Source: Acidobacteriota bacterium (GTDB lineage: Bacteria; Acidobacteriota; Terriglobia; Terriglobales; Acidobacteriaceae). From it: DNA of 8,466 nucleotides. The position numbers and the translations under genes are program-made. The DNA lies in contig JAJXUS010000072.1 of the NCBI GenBank assembly GCA_021782675.1, positions 1 through 8,466 of the forward strand, written 5' to 3'. The notes under the pieces were generated by a model. It was not told the origin of the DNA, made no database searches, and saw nothing but the letters and a program-made list of their open reading frames with translations. Positions within the stretch are counted from its first letter, which is position 1; each line of letters opens with the position of its first letter. Shown piece after piece: positions 1 through 6,584 of the stretch.

Positions 1-35
1 TCGCGGGGGCGACAGAACAGCGAAAGAAAGGGTTT

Positions 36-563
36 ATGAGCGCAATGTGGAAACCGAATCAGCCAGGCACCAACCCGACGAACTCTCCGGATCCGATCCG
101 GCCGCAGCCCGCGGCCCCGCTGAACAATGAAACGGCCGCCCCGCGGCCCGTCGCCAGCTCAACGCCGGCCAGCAGCGAACAGGCCACCATCGGTAAGTCC
201 CTTACTATCAAGGGCGAGATCACTGGCAGCGAGATGCTGTACATCGACGGCCACGTGGAAGGTTCCGTCAGCCTGCCCGGCAACCGCTGCGTTGTCGGCC
301 GCAACGGCCAGGTGGCGGCCAACATCTCTGCCCGCGAAGTGGTCGTGCTGGGCAAGGTAAATGGCAACATCCACGCGACGGATCGTGTGGATATCCGCAA
401 TGAAGGTTCGTTGACCGGCGATGTGATCGCGCAGCGCATCAGCATTGAGGATGGCGCTTATTTTAAGGGTGGCATCGACATCCGCAAGCCCAACGCGTCG
501 AACGCCAAGGAAACCGAGCCGGCCAAGACAACTTCGGCCCCGGCCGCTCCCGTACACGCGTAG
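36..563 (+). CDS. Bactofilin (polymer-forming cytoskeletal protein)
   Basis: Bactofilins are small right-handed beta-helix proteins that self-assemble into membrane-associated filaments without nucleotide and scaffold cell-wall or morphology enzymes. This 175-residue protein shows the family plan. A Pro/Ala/Thr-rich disordered N-terminus spans about residues 1-48. The core (about 50-150) is a run of short strands with regularly spaced Gly, Ile and Val, including LTIKGEITGSE, IDGHVEGSV, VLGKVNGNI and EGSLTGDV. A disordered Ala/Thr/Pro tail follows. The start is uncertain: AAAGGG ends only 3 bases before the ATG at 36 but 12 before the in-frame ATG at 45, so either may be used. No membrane segment is visible. 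A terminator lies about 110 bases downstream. The upstream neighbour is outside the window. The family call is firm; the specific cellular role cannot be read from sequence. Confidence 0.93.
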   Translation: MSAMWKPNQPGTNPTNSPDPIRPQPAAPLNNETAAPRPVASSTPASSEQATIGKSLTIKGEITGSEMLYIDGHVEGSVSLPGNRCVVGRNGQVAANISAREVVVLGKVNGNIHATDRVDIRNEGSLTGDVIAQRISIEDGAYFKGGIDIRKPNASNAKETEPAKTTSAPAAPVHA

Positions 564-874
564 TCCCGTTTCATTCGAAGCGCGGCTCCCGGCGCTGTGC
601 CCGGAGCCGTGGTTCACTTTGTGTTCATTTTTTGCCCGGTTCGACTCCTGTCGCTTCCTTGTCGCACAACGATCCTGCCTGCGGGCAGGATTTTTTTCTT
701 GCGTGCCCGGCTCCCGCAAGATAGCTTCCTCGCAGCTCCCCCCTTTTGGTTCGGCTGGTAAGGAGCAATCGGCTTGCGCATTGATAGCACCGCTACCTGG
801 CCTGCCCGTGGCGATCGACGCCCCGTGCTTCGAGATCGCTGCATCCTAGCATTTGTGCCTCGATTGGCTGCTTT
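564..874. other. Gene-free stretch between bactofilin and channel genes
   Basis: These 311 bases hold no convincing gene. An open frame runs through much of it but overlaps the bactofilin gene and matches no family I know. A 7-bp inverted repeat (CGGCTCC at 583-589, GGAGCCG at 603-609) lies just past the bactofilin stop and may add 3'-end structure. The clear terminator is at 672-697. No convincing -35/-10 pair was found before the channel gene, and no strong Shine-Dalgarno precedes it. Confidence 0.6.
672..697 (+). terminator. Rho-independent terminator of the bactofilin gene
   Basis: A perfect 8-bp stem (ATCCTGCC at 672-679, GGCAGGAT at 684-691) closes on the tetraloop TGCG. It runs directly into seven Ts (691-697). 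The T tract is only on the right side, so it acts on rightward transcription. It separates the bactofilin unit from the channel gene. Confidence 0.88.
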
Positions 875-877
875 GTG

Positions 878-2089
878 ATGGTTGAGGAGAAGATCCGACT
901 CGATTGGAACCGCAGCTGGGCCAGCCGGTTAAGCGGCTGGCTTCGCCGCATTGGACGTGCATTCCGCTGGCGCTACTGGTTTCCGCATATTCCACTGGCT
1001 CTTGCGGTGGCGTTGTCGGGCGGCATTCTTTTGTGGGTGGTTTTCATTCCGCAGCGCGCAACACTGCTCTCCGAATTCCCCGAACACATCACTGATTTCC
1101 GCCCTTCGAGCATGCCTTTCGTTCTGATCGGCGTAGCCATGCTGATCATGTCCATCGGGCTGCTGCTGCGTTCGCGCTTCGCCTGGATTGTGACCGTTCT
1201 GCTAAGCGCTTTCACCTTGCTGAGTGCGGTTGTGCTGCATCACGAACACCACGGCTTCCTGATCTCGTTCGATGGTTGTCTCCTGCTGGGGCTGCTGGGT
1301 TCGTATCGCTGGTTCGACCGCAGCAGCGTCGCCGCCGGAACGCTCTTCTCGTTCACCACGATTCTGCTGCTGTTGATCTACGGTGTTTTCGGGTCGCTCT
1401 ATTTGGGCAGCCAGTTTTCTTCGCCCATCAACGACCTCTCCACCGCCTTCTATTACGCCGTCGTCACCATGACGACGATGGGCTATTACGGCAGTCCCAG
1501 CACGACGGAAGCGCGTATGTTCACGGTCTCCGTGGTCTTTCTGGGAATTGCCGTCTTCGCCACGTCGCTCACCACGGTTGTTGCACCTTTGATCGCGCGG
1601 CTAACTCACCGCCGGGAGACGCACATGAAACGTTCGGGACATTTTGTCGTAATTGGGGCGACCCCGCTCGCGTTCAACACGTATCGCGAGTTCAAGAAGC
1701 GTGACCAGAATGTGGTGGTGATCCTTCCCCGCCAGCCGGAAACGGCCGATGTCGACCCCGCCGACATGATCGTCGGCGACGGCTCAAGTCAGGAGATCCT
1801 GCGCAAAGCCAATGCGGAGCAGGCGCGGGTGGTTCTCGCTATGCGCTCCGACGACTCGGAGAATGCCTTCATCATTCTGGCCGTCAAAGAACTCGGCGGC
1901 AACGCCAGGACTGTTGTGGCCGTCAATGACAGCAAGCACATGGACCGTATCAAAATGGTTCAGCCGGACATGGTCATCGCGCCCGAAGTGCTTGGCGGAG
2001 AATTGCTGGCCATGATGCTCAATGGCGAGCCCATCAGCGACGACTTCCTGATGAAGCGCTTTTTGCAAAACTCCGCGACCAAATCCTGA
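878..2089 (+). CDS. kch: Kch-like six-helix potassium channel with RCK (TrkA-N) domain, atypical filter
   Basis: This is an inner-membrane ion channel with a cytoplasmic regulatory domain. It follows the layout of E. coli Kch along its whole length (403 residues here, 417 there as I recall). Membrane segments lie at about 36-59, 79-97, 100-120, 126-144 and 154-177, the pore helix and filter at 187-206, the inner helix at 213-240, and a Rossmann-like RCK domain at about 255-375. Kch-like stretches include FTVSVVFLGIAVFATSLT after the pore and AVNDSKHMDRIKMVQPDMV in the RCK domain. The filter reads T200-M-G-Y-Y-G205 rather than TVGYGD, so the Asp is missing and a second Tyr is present. The RCK loop reads GATPLA; E. 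coli Kch also lacks a clean GxGxxG there. Start: ATG 878 or the adjacent GTG 875; neither has a strong ribosome site. Family is sure; potassium selectivity is open because of the filter. Confidence 0.93.
   Translation: MVEEKIRLDWNRSWASRLSGWLRRIGRAFRWRYWFPHIPLALAVALSGGILLWVVFIPQRATLLSEFPEHITDFRPSSMPFVLIGVAMLIMSIGLLLRSRFAWIVTVLLSAFTLLSAVVLHHEHHGFLISFDGCLLLGLLGSYRWFDRSSVAAGTLFSFTTILLLLIYGVFGSLYLGSQFSSPINDLSTAFYYAVVTMTTMGYYGSPSTTEARMFTVSVVFLGIAVFATSLTTVVAPLIARLTHRRETHMKRSGHFVVIGATPLAFNTYREFKKRDQNVVVILPRQPETADVDPADMIVGDGSSQEILRKANAEQARVVLAMRSDDSENAFIILAVKELGGNARTVVAVNDSKHMDRIKMVQPDMVIAPEVLGGELLAMMLNGEPISDDFLMKRFLQNSATKS
1614..1627 (+). promoter_or_regulatory. Possible internal ribosome binding site and start for a soluble RCK domain
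   Basis: GGGAG (1614-1618) stands 6 bases before an in-frame ATG at 1625 (Met250 of the channel). That Met sits exactly between the inner pore helix and the RCK domain. Initiation here would give a soluble protein of about 154 residues. From memory, E. coli Kch makes a separate RCK product from an internal Met at the equivalent place. This site has better Shine-Dalgarno spacing than the full-length start. Confidence 0.5.
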
Positions 2090-2196
2090 GACGCAAACCC
2101 GGCGAGAAGAGAAGAAACTCTTCGAGCGCGCTTCATCCGCTGCCGTAGCATTGGCCGCCGCTGGAATCTGCCTGCTGCATCTGGCAATTTAGTTGT

Positions 2197-2907
2197 ATGA
2201 AGCATCGTCTCCCCTATCGCCTGCTTCATCACTACCTGCCTATCGCCGGCGCCAGCGCATTGAGTGTCTTCCTGCTGTACATCACGCGGCCCTACAAAGA
2301 TGTGCTGACGCGGGCGAGCTTCGCCACGGCATACCCGGCGGCTGCGCTGCTGAGTCTGACGCTGCTGCTGGGTCCGCTGAATATTCTGCGCAAGCGGCGG
2401 AACCCTGTTTCGAGCGATCTTCGGCGGGATATTGGGATCTGCGCCGGAATCCTGACGCTGGCGCACGTGGCGGTGGGGCAGTTCGTTCATCTTCGCGGAA
2501 GACCGTGGCTGTACTACGTGTACAGCGCTGCGGAGAAGCACAGCGGTCCGCGGCATGATCTGTTCGGCGTTTCGAACTATGCGGGCGCTGTGGCGACTCT
2601 GCTGGTGCTGGCACTGCTGGTGACGTCGAACGATCGCTCCCTGCGGGCGCTGGGGACGCCACGCTGGAAGCGGCTGCAGCGCTGGAATTATGCAGTGTTC
2701 GCCCTGGCGGCGTTTCACGGATTTGGCTACCAGGCGATTGAGACGCAGAAGCCGTGGTGGATCGCCGTGCTCGCCGCGTGTGTGGGCGTTGCGATCGCAC
2801 TACAGCTTGCGGGCCTTTGGAGCCGCCGGAGCGGGCGCGGGTCGAAAGTTCCGCTGCAGGCTTTGACTTCGGAGAAGAGCAACTCCAGCCAGGCCAAGCC
2901 ATTGTGA
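2197..2907 (+). CDS. MsrQ-like / ferric-reductase-like heme b membrane protein
   Basis: This integral membrane protein (236 residues) probably passes electrons across the inner membrane through b hemes to a periplasmic partner. About six hydrophobic segments lie near 14-30, 43-62, 78-98, 126-144, 163-181 and 187-207. MsrQ-like signatures are the RRDIG start of the third helix with His90 and His98 inside or at its end, and the WKRLQRWNY motif leading into a helix with His174. His90 and His174 are the likely heme ligands; H115 and H120 lie in the loop between helices 3 and 4. The C-terminus is a basic, polar tail. The ATG at 2197 begins a typical positive-inside N-terminus, but no strong ribosome site precedes it. 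It opens a run of same-direction genes including an MsrP-like molybdoenzyme, MsrQ's known partner in methionine-sulfoxide repair. The heme-protein family is well supported; orthology to MsrQ is less sure. Confidence 0.75.
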   Translation: MKHRLPYRLLHHYLPIAGASALSVFLLYITRPYKDVLTRASFATAYPAAALLSLTLLLGPLNILRKRRNPVSSDLRRDIGICAGILTLAHVAVGQFVHLRGRPWLYYVYSAAEKHSGPRHDLFGVSNYAGAVATLLVLALLVTSNDRSLRALGTPRWKRLQRWNYAVFALAAFHGFGYQAIETQKPWWIAVLAACVGVAIALQLAGLWSRRSGRGSKVPLQALTSEKSNSSQAKPL

Positions 2908-2931
2908 AGAATACTTCCACTTTGTGGATTC

Positions 2932-2951
2932 CGCAGGCGCCAAAGCCTGCG
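2932..2951. repeat. Strong intergenic palindrome, REP-like
   Basis: A perfect 7-bp inverted repeat (CGCAGGC at 2932-2938, GCCTGCG at 2945-2951) flanks the 6-base loop GCCAAA, 24 bases after the stop of the MsrQ-like gene. No T tract follows, so it is not a standard terminator. It may be a dispersed REP-type element or an mRNA processing or stabilising hairpin. No second copy was found in this window. Confidence 0.6.
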
Positions 2952-2971
2952 CCCGCTGGTCGCGGCATACC

Positions 2972-2986
2972 TGCTACACTGCCGCC
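2972..2986 (+). promoter_or_regulatory. Extended -10 box of a possible leaderless promoter
   Basis: TG-C-TACACT (2972-2980) fits an extended -10 element. Standard spacing would put the transcription start at 2987, the G of the GTG proposed as start of the cytochrome gene. No good -35 is seen and no Shine-Dalgarno precedes that GTG. Both facts suit a leaderless message, but the motif is short and chance cannot be excluded. Confidence 0.4.
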
Positions 2987-3730
2987 GTGGTTACAGCGCC
3001 CACACCCGTGGTGACAAAGCCACCGCGCCATGCGGCGGTGGTGCGCGTCACGCATTGGCTGACGGTGATTGCGTTTGTGGCGCTGGTGGTGACCGGTGCC
3101 GAGATTATCCTGTCGCATCCGCGGTTCTACTGGGGCGAGAGCGGCAACCCGAACATGCACCCGCTATTTTCACTGCCGCTGCCGACCTCCCGGCCATGGG
3201 TAAACAACGGTTTTGGCACTGCGATGCCGGATGGGAATGGCTGGGGGCGCTATCTGCATTTTGAGGCGGCCTGGCTGCTGGTGCTGACGGGCGCCGCGTA
3301 TGTGCTGTGGGGGTTGGCGCGGGGACACTTTCTGCGCGATCTGGTGCCGGTGCGCGGGGAGCGCTCGGCGGGTGGTTTTTATCGCGCGGTGCGCGCGTAT
3401 CTGTCAGGCCAGCGCACTGCCGCAAGCCATGCCCATACCTATAATGCGCTGCAGCGCGTGACCTATCTGGCGGTGGTCTTTGTGTTGTTTCCGCTGATGG
3501 TGTGGACCGGGCTGGCGATGTCGCCCTCGTTCACTGCAGCCGTGCCCGCCGCGGCCAGCCTGCTGGGCGGACGGCAGAGCGCACGCACGCTGCACTTTCT
3601 GGTTACGCTGCTGCTGGTGCTGTTTGTCGCGGGGCATGTCGGCATGGTGGCGCTCGCCGGCTTTTGGCCGCGCACCCGCGCAATGATTCTTGGACGCTCG
3701 GGCTCTGTGCCTGGGGAGGAGAAGCCATGA
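2987..3730 (+). CDS. Cytochrome b561 / hydrogenase-type cytochrome b subunit, partner of molybdoenzyme
   Basis: This is a four-helix di-heme b inner-membrane protein (247 residues) of the class that anchors and serves periplasmic molybdoenzymes or hydrogenases. Helices lie at about 24-42, 91-109, 153-172 and 199-222. Likely heme ligands follow the class pattern: His23 in VTHWLT (helix 1), His91 in RYLHFEAAW (helix 2), and His203 and His217 in helix 4. A YNALQRVTY motif before helix 3 is typical of thiosulfate-reductase-type cytochromes b. A soluble loop (about 45-88) rich in Pro, Asn and Gly faces one side. Start: GTG 2987 is preferred. The in-frame GTG at 2924 would read through the palindrome and add unlikely residues, and GTG 3008 is also possible. 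The stop overlaps the next gene's ATG by 4 bases, so the cytochrome and molybdoenzyme are translationally coupled and most likely one complex. Confidence 0.85.
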   Translation: MVTAPTPVVTKPPRHAAVVRVTHWLTVIAFVALVVTGAEIILSHPRFYWGESGNPNMHPLFSLPLPTSRPWVNNGFGTAMPDGNGWGRYLHFEAAWLLVLTGAAYVLWGLARGHFLRDLVPVRGERSAGGFYRAVRAYLSGQRTAASHAHTYNALQRVTYLAVVFVLFPLMVWTGLAMSPSFTAAVPAAASLLGGRQSARTLHFLVTLLLVLFVAGHVGMVALAGFWPRTRAMILGRSGSVPGEEKP

Positions 3731-4485
3731 GCACGATCTCCCGCCGCCGGTTGTTGAAGGCCGGTCTGGCCACTACGGCAGGGTTGGCCGGTGTTGCCGT
3801 GGCCGATCGACTGGCGCACCATTTTGGACTGGTGCCGCCGGACGCTGGTGGCATCTTTGGCCCCGGTGAGACGCTGACCTACGCCACGCAGAGCCTGCTG
3901 ACGCGCCACACGCTGGCGCGGGAGTTTCCGCGCAGCATGATCTCCACCAATCCTTTTGCGGTGCCGATTGCGCCGCCGACGGAGGCGTTCAAACACTCGC
4001 AGGCCATCGGATTTAGTGACTGGCGGCTGACCGTGGATGGACTGGTGCGGCACCCGGCGTCGTTCTCGCTGGCGGACCTGAAAAGCATGCCGATCGAAAG
4101 CCAGATTACGGAGGTGTCCTGCGAAGAGGGCTGGTCGTATGTGGCGGAATGGATTGGCACGCCGCTGCACCATGTGCTGCGCGAAGTGGGCGTGCTGCCG
4201 CAGGCGCGTTACGCTGCCTACTTCAGCGTGGAGCCAACGCAGTGGGACAGTCTGGATATGCAGGAAGCGATGCATCCGCAGACGATTCTGGCAATGGGCA
4301 TGAACAACGGCGATCTGCCGGTGGCCTTTGGCGGACCGCTGCGGCTGCGCGTACCGCTGCAGATCGGCTACAAGAACATCAAATTTCTGAATCGCATCAC
4401 AGTCACGGATTCCATGAAGGCGTTTGGCAAGGGAATGGGCTCGGCCTCCCCCGAAGGCGGCTATGCGTGGTTTGCCGGGATTTGA
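3727..4485 (+). CDS. Tat-exported MsrP/YedY-like molybdopterin oxidoreductase
   Basis: This is a sulfite-oxidase-fold molybdenum enzyme of 252 residues, shorter than E. coli MsrP (about 334). The N-terminus carries a twin-arginine signal, SRRRLLKAG (residues 5-13), followed by an Ala/Gly/Val-rich hydrophobic stretch. It should therefore be folded with cofactor and exported to the periplasm. Cys132 in EVSCEEGWSY is the expected molybdenum ligand of the CxEGWS type. The C-terminal part, from NNGDLPVAFGGPLRLRVP to YKNIKFLNRI, is the conserved dimer/pterin region. No heme domain or extra C-terminal dimerisation domain is present. Start: ATG 3727 has the strong site GGAGGAG just upstream and overlaps the cytochrome gene (ATGA). 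MsrP reduces methionine sulfoxides in envelope proteins, but this family also includes sulfite and other oxidoreductases, so the substrate is open. Family assignment is firm. Confidence 0.92.
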   Translation: MSTISRRRLLKAGLATTAGLAGVAVADRLAHHFGLVPPDAGGIFGPGETLTYATQSLLTRHTLAREFPRSMISTNPFAVPIAPPTEAFKHSQAIGFSDWRLTVDGLVRHPASFSLADLKSMPIESQITEVSCEEGWSYVAEWIGTPLHHVLREVGVLPQARYAAYFSVEPTQWDSLDMQEAMHPQTILAMGMNNGDLPVAFGGPLRLRVPLQIGYKNIKFLNRITVTDSMKAFGKGMGSASPEGGYAWFAGI

Positions 4486-4582
4486 TTGGCTTATCGGCGG
4501 ATGGACGCAGGGGTGCGGGTCGAAACTTTCTGTGAAGGCTCGTATGCTGGGGAAGGATATTTTCCAGCGGAGCCAATCGTTT

Positions 4583-5023
4583 ATGAATCGGACTTTCATC
4601 CTTACATTTGTCACGGCTGCATGTCTGGCATGCACGCCGGCTGCGCTGGTTGCGCAGCAAGCGCCAGCCAAGGGCGACCACGGGATGCACATGACATCTG
4701 CGCCGGCTGCGTCCGGTCCGGTGACGCCGGTGAACAAGCGGATGATCTGCATGATCACCAACAAGGCGTACAGCAAGCCGCAACTGCCGGTGACGGTTGA
4801 GGGACGCACCTACTACGGCTGCTGCGACATGTGCCGCCATACGCTGAAGACGGACGCCTCCAGCCGCTATGCGATCGACCCGATCTCTGGCAAGAAGGTG
4901 GACAAGTCGAAGGCTGTACTTGGCAAGGACGCGAAAGGGTCGGTCGTGTACTTCCAGAACCAGGCCGACTTTGACGCTTACAACGCGCGCCAGGCGAAGC
5001 ACCCCACCAGCAGCGGGCTCTAG
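4583..5023 (+). CDS. Exported TRASH/YHS-like metal-binding protein
   Basis: This protein has 146 residues. An N-terminal signal (MNRTFILTF, then an Ala/Cys/Leu stretch) probably ends at ALVA-Q (24/25). Cys14 and Cys17 give only a poor lipobox. A His/Met-rich segment (GDHGMHM, 31-37) follows the signal and could hold copper. The folded part pairs Cys56 with C80-C81-D-M-C84, close to the TRASH pattern of one Cys about 20 residues before a CxxxC. It continues into DPISGKKVD (99-107) and VVYFQNQADFDAY (121-133), which resemble YHS domains. A metal-binding or metal-sensing role in the periplasm is likely; the metal and any partner are not shown. Start: GGAG at 4569-4572 lies 10 bases before ATG 4583. 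An upstream in-frame ATG at 4544 would spoil the signal. It lies 97 bases after the molybdoenzyme and probably belongs to the same unit. Confidence 0.78.
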   Translation: MNRTFILTFVTAACLACTPAALVAQQAPAKGDHGMHMTSAPAASGPVTPVNKRMICMITNKAYSKPQLPVTVEGRTYYGCCDMCRHTLKTDASSRYAIDPISGKKVDKSKAVLGKDAKGSVVYFQNQADFDAYNARQAKHPTSSGL

Positions 5024-5170
5024 ACGGCACCAGATCGCGCGAGCGGCAACGGGACAAACCGTGCAAGAATGCTAGCCGGTCGTGGTACTCCGAGTTTTCA
5101 ATTGTCATTGAACCACGGGCCGTACCCGGTTTTCCGTAAATGCACGAAGAACATCTGCGACCGTGCTCGC
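5024..5170. other. Convergent intergenic region
   Basis: This gap separates the rightward metal-binding gene from the leftward regulator gene. It holds nested inverted repeats: CGTGGT 5081-5086 with ACCACG 5112-5117, and inside them TTCAAT 5097-5102 with ATTGAA 5107-5112. A short GC stem (CGGG 5116-5119, CCCG 5125-5128) is followed by GTTTT. None makes a clean terminator, although a two-way terminator would be expected here. Confidence 0.4.
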
Positions 5171-6523
5171 CTACCAGGAGTAGCTGGCAAGGACGTGAGG
5201 AGGACCCGGTTGGCCGTCGAGGATTTCCGTTGACAGAACCAGTTCCACATTCTTTTTCCCGTTCGCCGCGGCTTGAGAAAGCCAGTCGCTCATGTGCTGT
5301 TCGGTGGTTAGAAAATCCGCTGCCGCAACGGTTCCGTTCTTCCCCACGCCGGCGATGATCAATACACGCTGTTCGATGGTCGGGTCTGAATAGCTCGCCA
5401 CGATGGCATAGTCACGGGAATTGTTGCGGACCGGCTGCATGTAATTCACCAGCCAGGTGGTCGAGGGGTGCTGGCTGTCTCGGATGCCGTAAACCCAGTC
5501 TCCGGCTGAAAAAAATCGATAGCGCAATGACGAGGAGAGGCGCAACGTCCAGATGTTATCCAGTCCGCCGACCAGAACCACAGGCCCGCGTAGCAGGTCA
5601 TCCAGAGTCGCGTTGGAGGATCCCACTGTCTGATATTTGTGAGAATTGCGGGTAAGCAGATAGACGAGGCGACTATAGCTGACAATATCGCTGACCGGAA
5701 CCATATCCGTGTCTTCCAGCGTCGACAGCAGATTTTCGTTGGGTCGCGGAGCGGAGTCGGCATCTGTACCGGTAGTCGGGATGCTGACTCCCTTTCGGTC
5801 GAAGGAATGGACGCCGATCACGATCAAAATAGGATCGGGGGAGCTCAGGGTGGGCTGCCAAAAATAGCGAATTCCACGCACCCTGCGACGATTTTGAATT
5901 CCTTGCACAGTGAAGGTTGCCACCGCGCAGATCAGCAGGATCGTGAGCGCGAAGAAGATCGTCCTTCTGCCTTTCCAGCCGCCGGCTTTCAGCACCTGGG
6001 CTTCAACAGGGGTCCCGGTCTGGTTTGGAACTGCGGCAGGATGCTCGCCGTTGTAGACATCCAGCTCCTGTGTGGAGGCGTGCAGGGATGGCGCATCGCT
6101 CCCGGAACGTAGCGCGCGTTCCGGTTCCGCTGCCGCGCCCACCAGAAAATGCGGCACATAGGAGCCCAGGGGCAGATCAATTCTCAATTCATGTTCATGA
6201 CCCGGGCTTTGGTAGTACTGCGCGATGCGCTTCCGTATCTCTCCCGCAGTCACTCGGACAATTGGATCGGCGTTCGTGTCGTACTCGCTCGGGCGGGCAA
6301 AGACCTCTGTACCGAGAGTCCTTTCCTTGAGCACCTCGGTGTCCCCCGCGAGAGTATGTTCCACCACGTAGCGAAGGAATGCGGGATATCGTTTGCTGTT
6401 CTTGAAAAACGGACTGGCGACTATACGGTCGAGCTGCAAGAGTATTTCTGAGTGGCGGCGCTCCTCTGTTGCAGCGGGAGTATTTTCGTCGCCTGCGATC
6501 GCTGTTGCTTTTCCTTTTGTCAC
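5171..6523 (-). CDS. Membrane-anchored one-component regulator candidate (winged-helix-like N-terminus)
   Basis: This 450-residue protein has three parts. Residues about 24-126 form a domain I have seen in many Acidobacteriota proteins: RYPAFLRYVVEHTLAG, LKERTLGTEVF, DPIVRVTAGEIRKRI and LPLGSYVPHF. Its last third resembles the OmpR/CadC winged helix (recognition-helix-like arginines, then a hairpin ending in a GxGYxF-type motif), so DNA binding is inferred. A linker (127-183) precedes one membrane helix (about 188-207, basic residues on both sides). The C-terminal 240 residues should be extracytoplasmic; I recognise no named domain in them. This layout matches ToxR/CadC-type regulators that sense outside and bind DNA inside. 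It is divergent from a TonB-dependent receptor. The start is GTG at 6523-6521, behind only a weak G-rich site. The stop is TAG. DNA binding is unproven; other relatives in this group carry TolB or TPR repeats instead. Confidence 0.72.
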   Translation of the reverse strand: MTKGKATAIAGDENTPAATEERRHSEILLQLDRIVASPFFKNSKRYPAFLRYVVEHTLAGDTEVLKERTLGTEVFARPSEYDTNADPIVRVTAGEIRKRIAQYYQSPGHEHELRIDLPLGSYVPHFLVGAAAEPERALRSGSDAPSLHASTQELDVYNGEHPAAVPNQTGTPVEAQVLKAGGWKGRRTIFFALTILLICAVATFTVQGIQNRRRVRGIRYFWQPTLSSPDPILIVIGVHSFDRKGVSIPTTGTDADSAPRPNENLLSTLEDTDMVPVSDIVSYSRLVYLLTRNSHKYQTVGSSNATLDDLLRGPVVLVGGLDNIWTLRLSSSLRYRFFSAGDWVYGIRDSQHPSTTWLVNYMQPVRNNSRDYAIVASYSDPTIEQRVLIIAGVGKNGTVAAADFLTTEQHMSDWLSQAAANGKKNVELVLSTEILDGQPGPPHVLASYSW

Positions 6524-6571
6524 CGGCCCCGCCCGTCCGCCTCAGAACAACCGTAAAACATTTGACGCGGA

Positions 6572-6584
6572 CGAACGTATTATA
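6572..6584 (-). promoter_or_regulatory. Consensus -10 box for the regulator gene
   Basis: On the minus strand, TATAAT occupies 6584-6579, a perfect -10 hexamer. Transcription would start near 6572, giving a leader of about 49 bases before the GTG at 6523. The bases at the -35 position (GATTTA with a 17-bp spacer) fit poorly, so an activator may be needed. The -10 lies wholly inside a palindrome. Confidence 0.55.

Noticed and set aside
2106..2123. Hairpin GAAGAG/CTCTTC after the channel gene as a terminator
   Set aside because: Only 6 bp, AT-containing, and with no T tract; too weak to call.
1960..3160. Two long minus-strand frames opposite the channel and MsrQ-like genes
   Set aside because: No recognisable motifs, low-complexity Arg/Gln/Ser-rich translations, and fully overlapped by well-supported plus-strand genes.
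3502..3726. Upstream in-frame extension of the molybdoenzyme gene
   Set aside because: It overlaps the cytochrome gene, and would bury the twin-arginine signal. ATG 3727 has a strong GGAGGAG site and starts right before the Tat motif.
3463..4809. Long open frame (448 codons) on the minus strand opposite the cytochrome and molybdoenzyme genes
   Set aside because: Its translation is rich in Arg, His and Gln with no family motifs. The plus strand has clear cytochrome b and MsrP-like proteins across the same bases. It is a GC-rich shadow frame.
5081..5133. Nested inverted repeats between the convergent genes as a bidirectional terminator
   Set aside because: The outer and inner stems share a base and leave a large asymmetric bulge. 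The small GC stem near 5116-5128 is only 4 bp. Described only as a feature of the gap.
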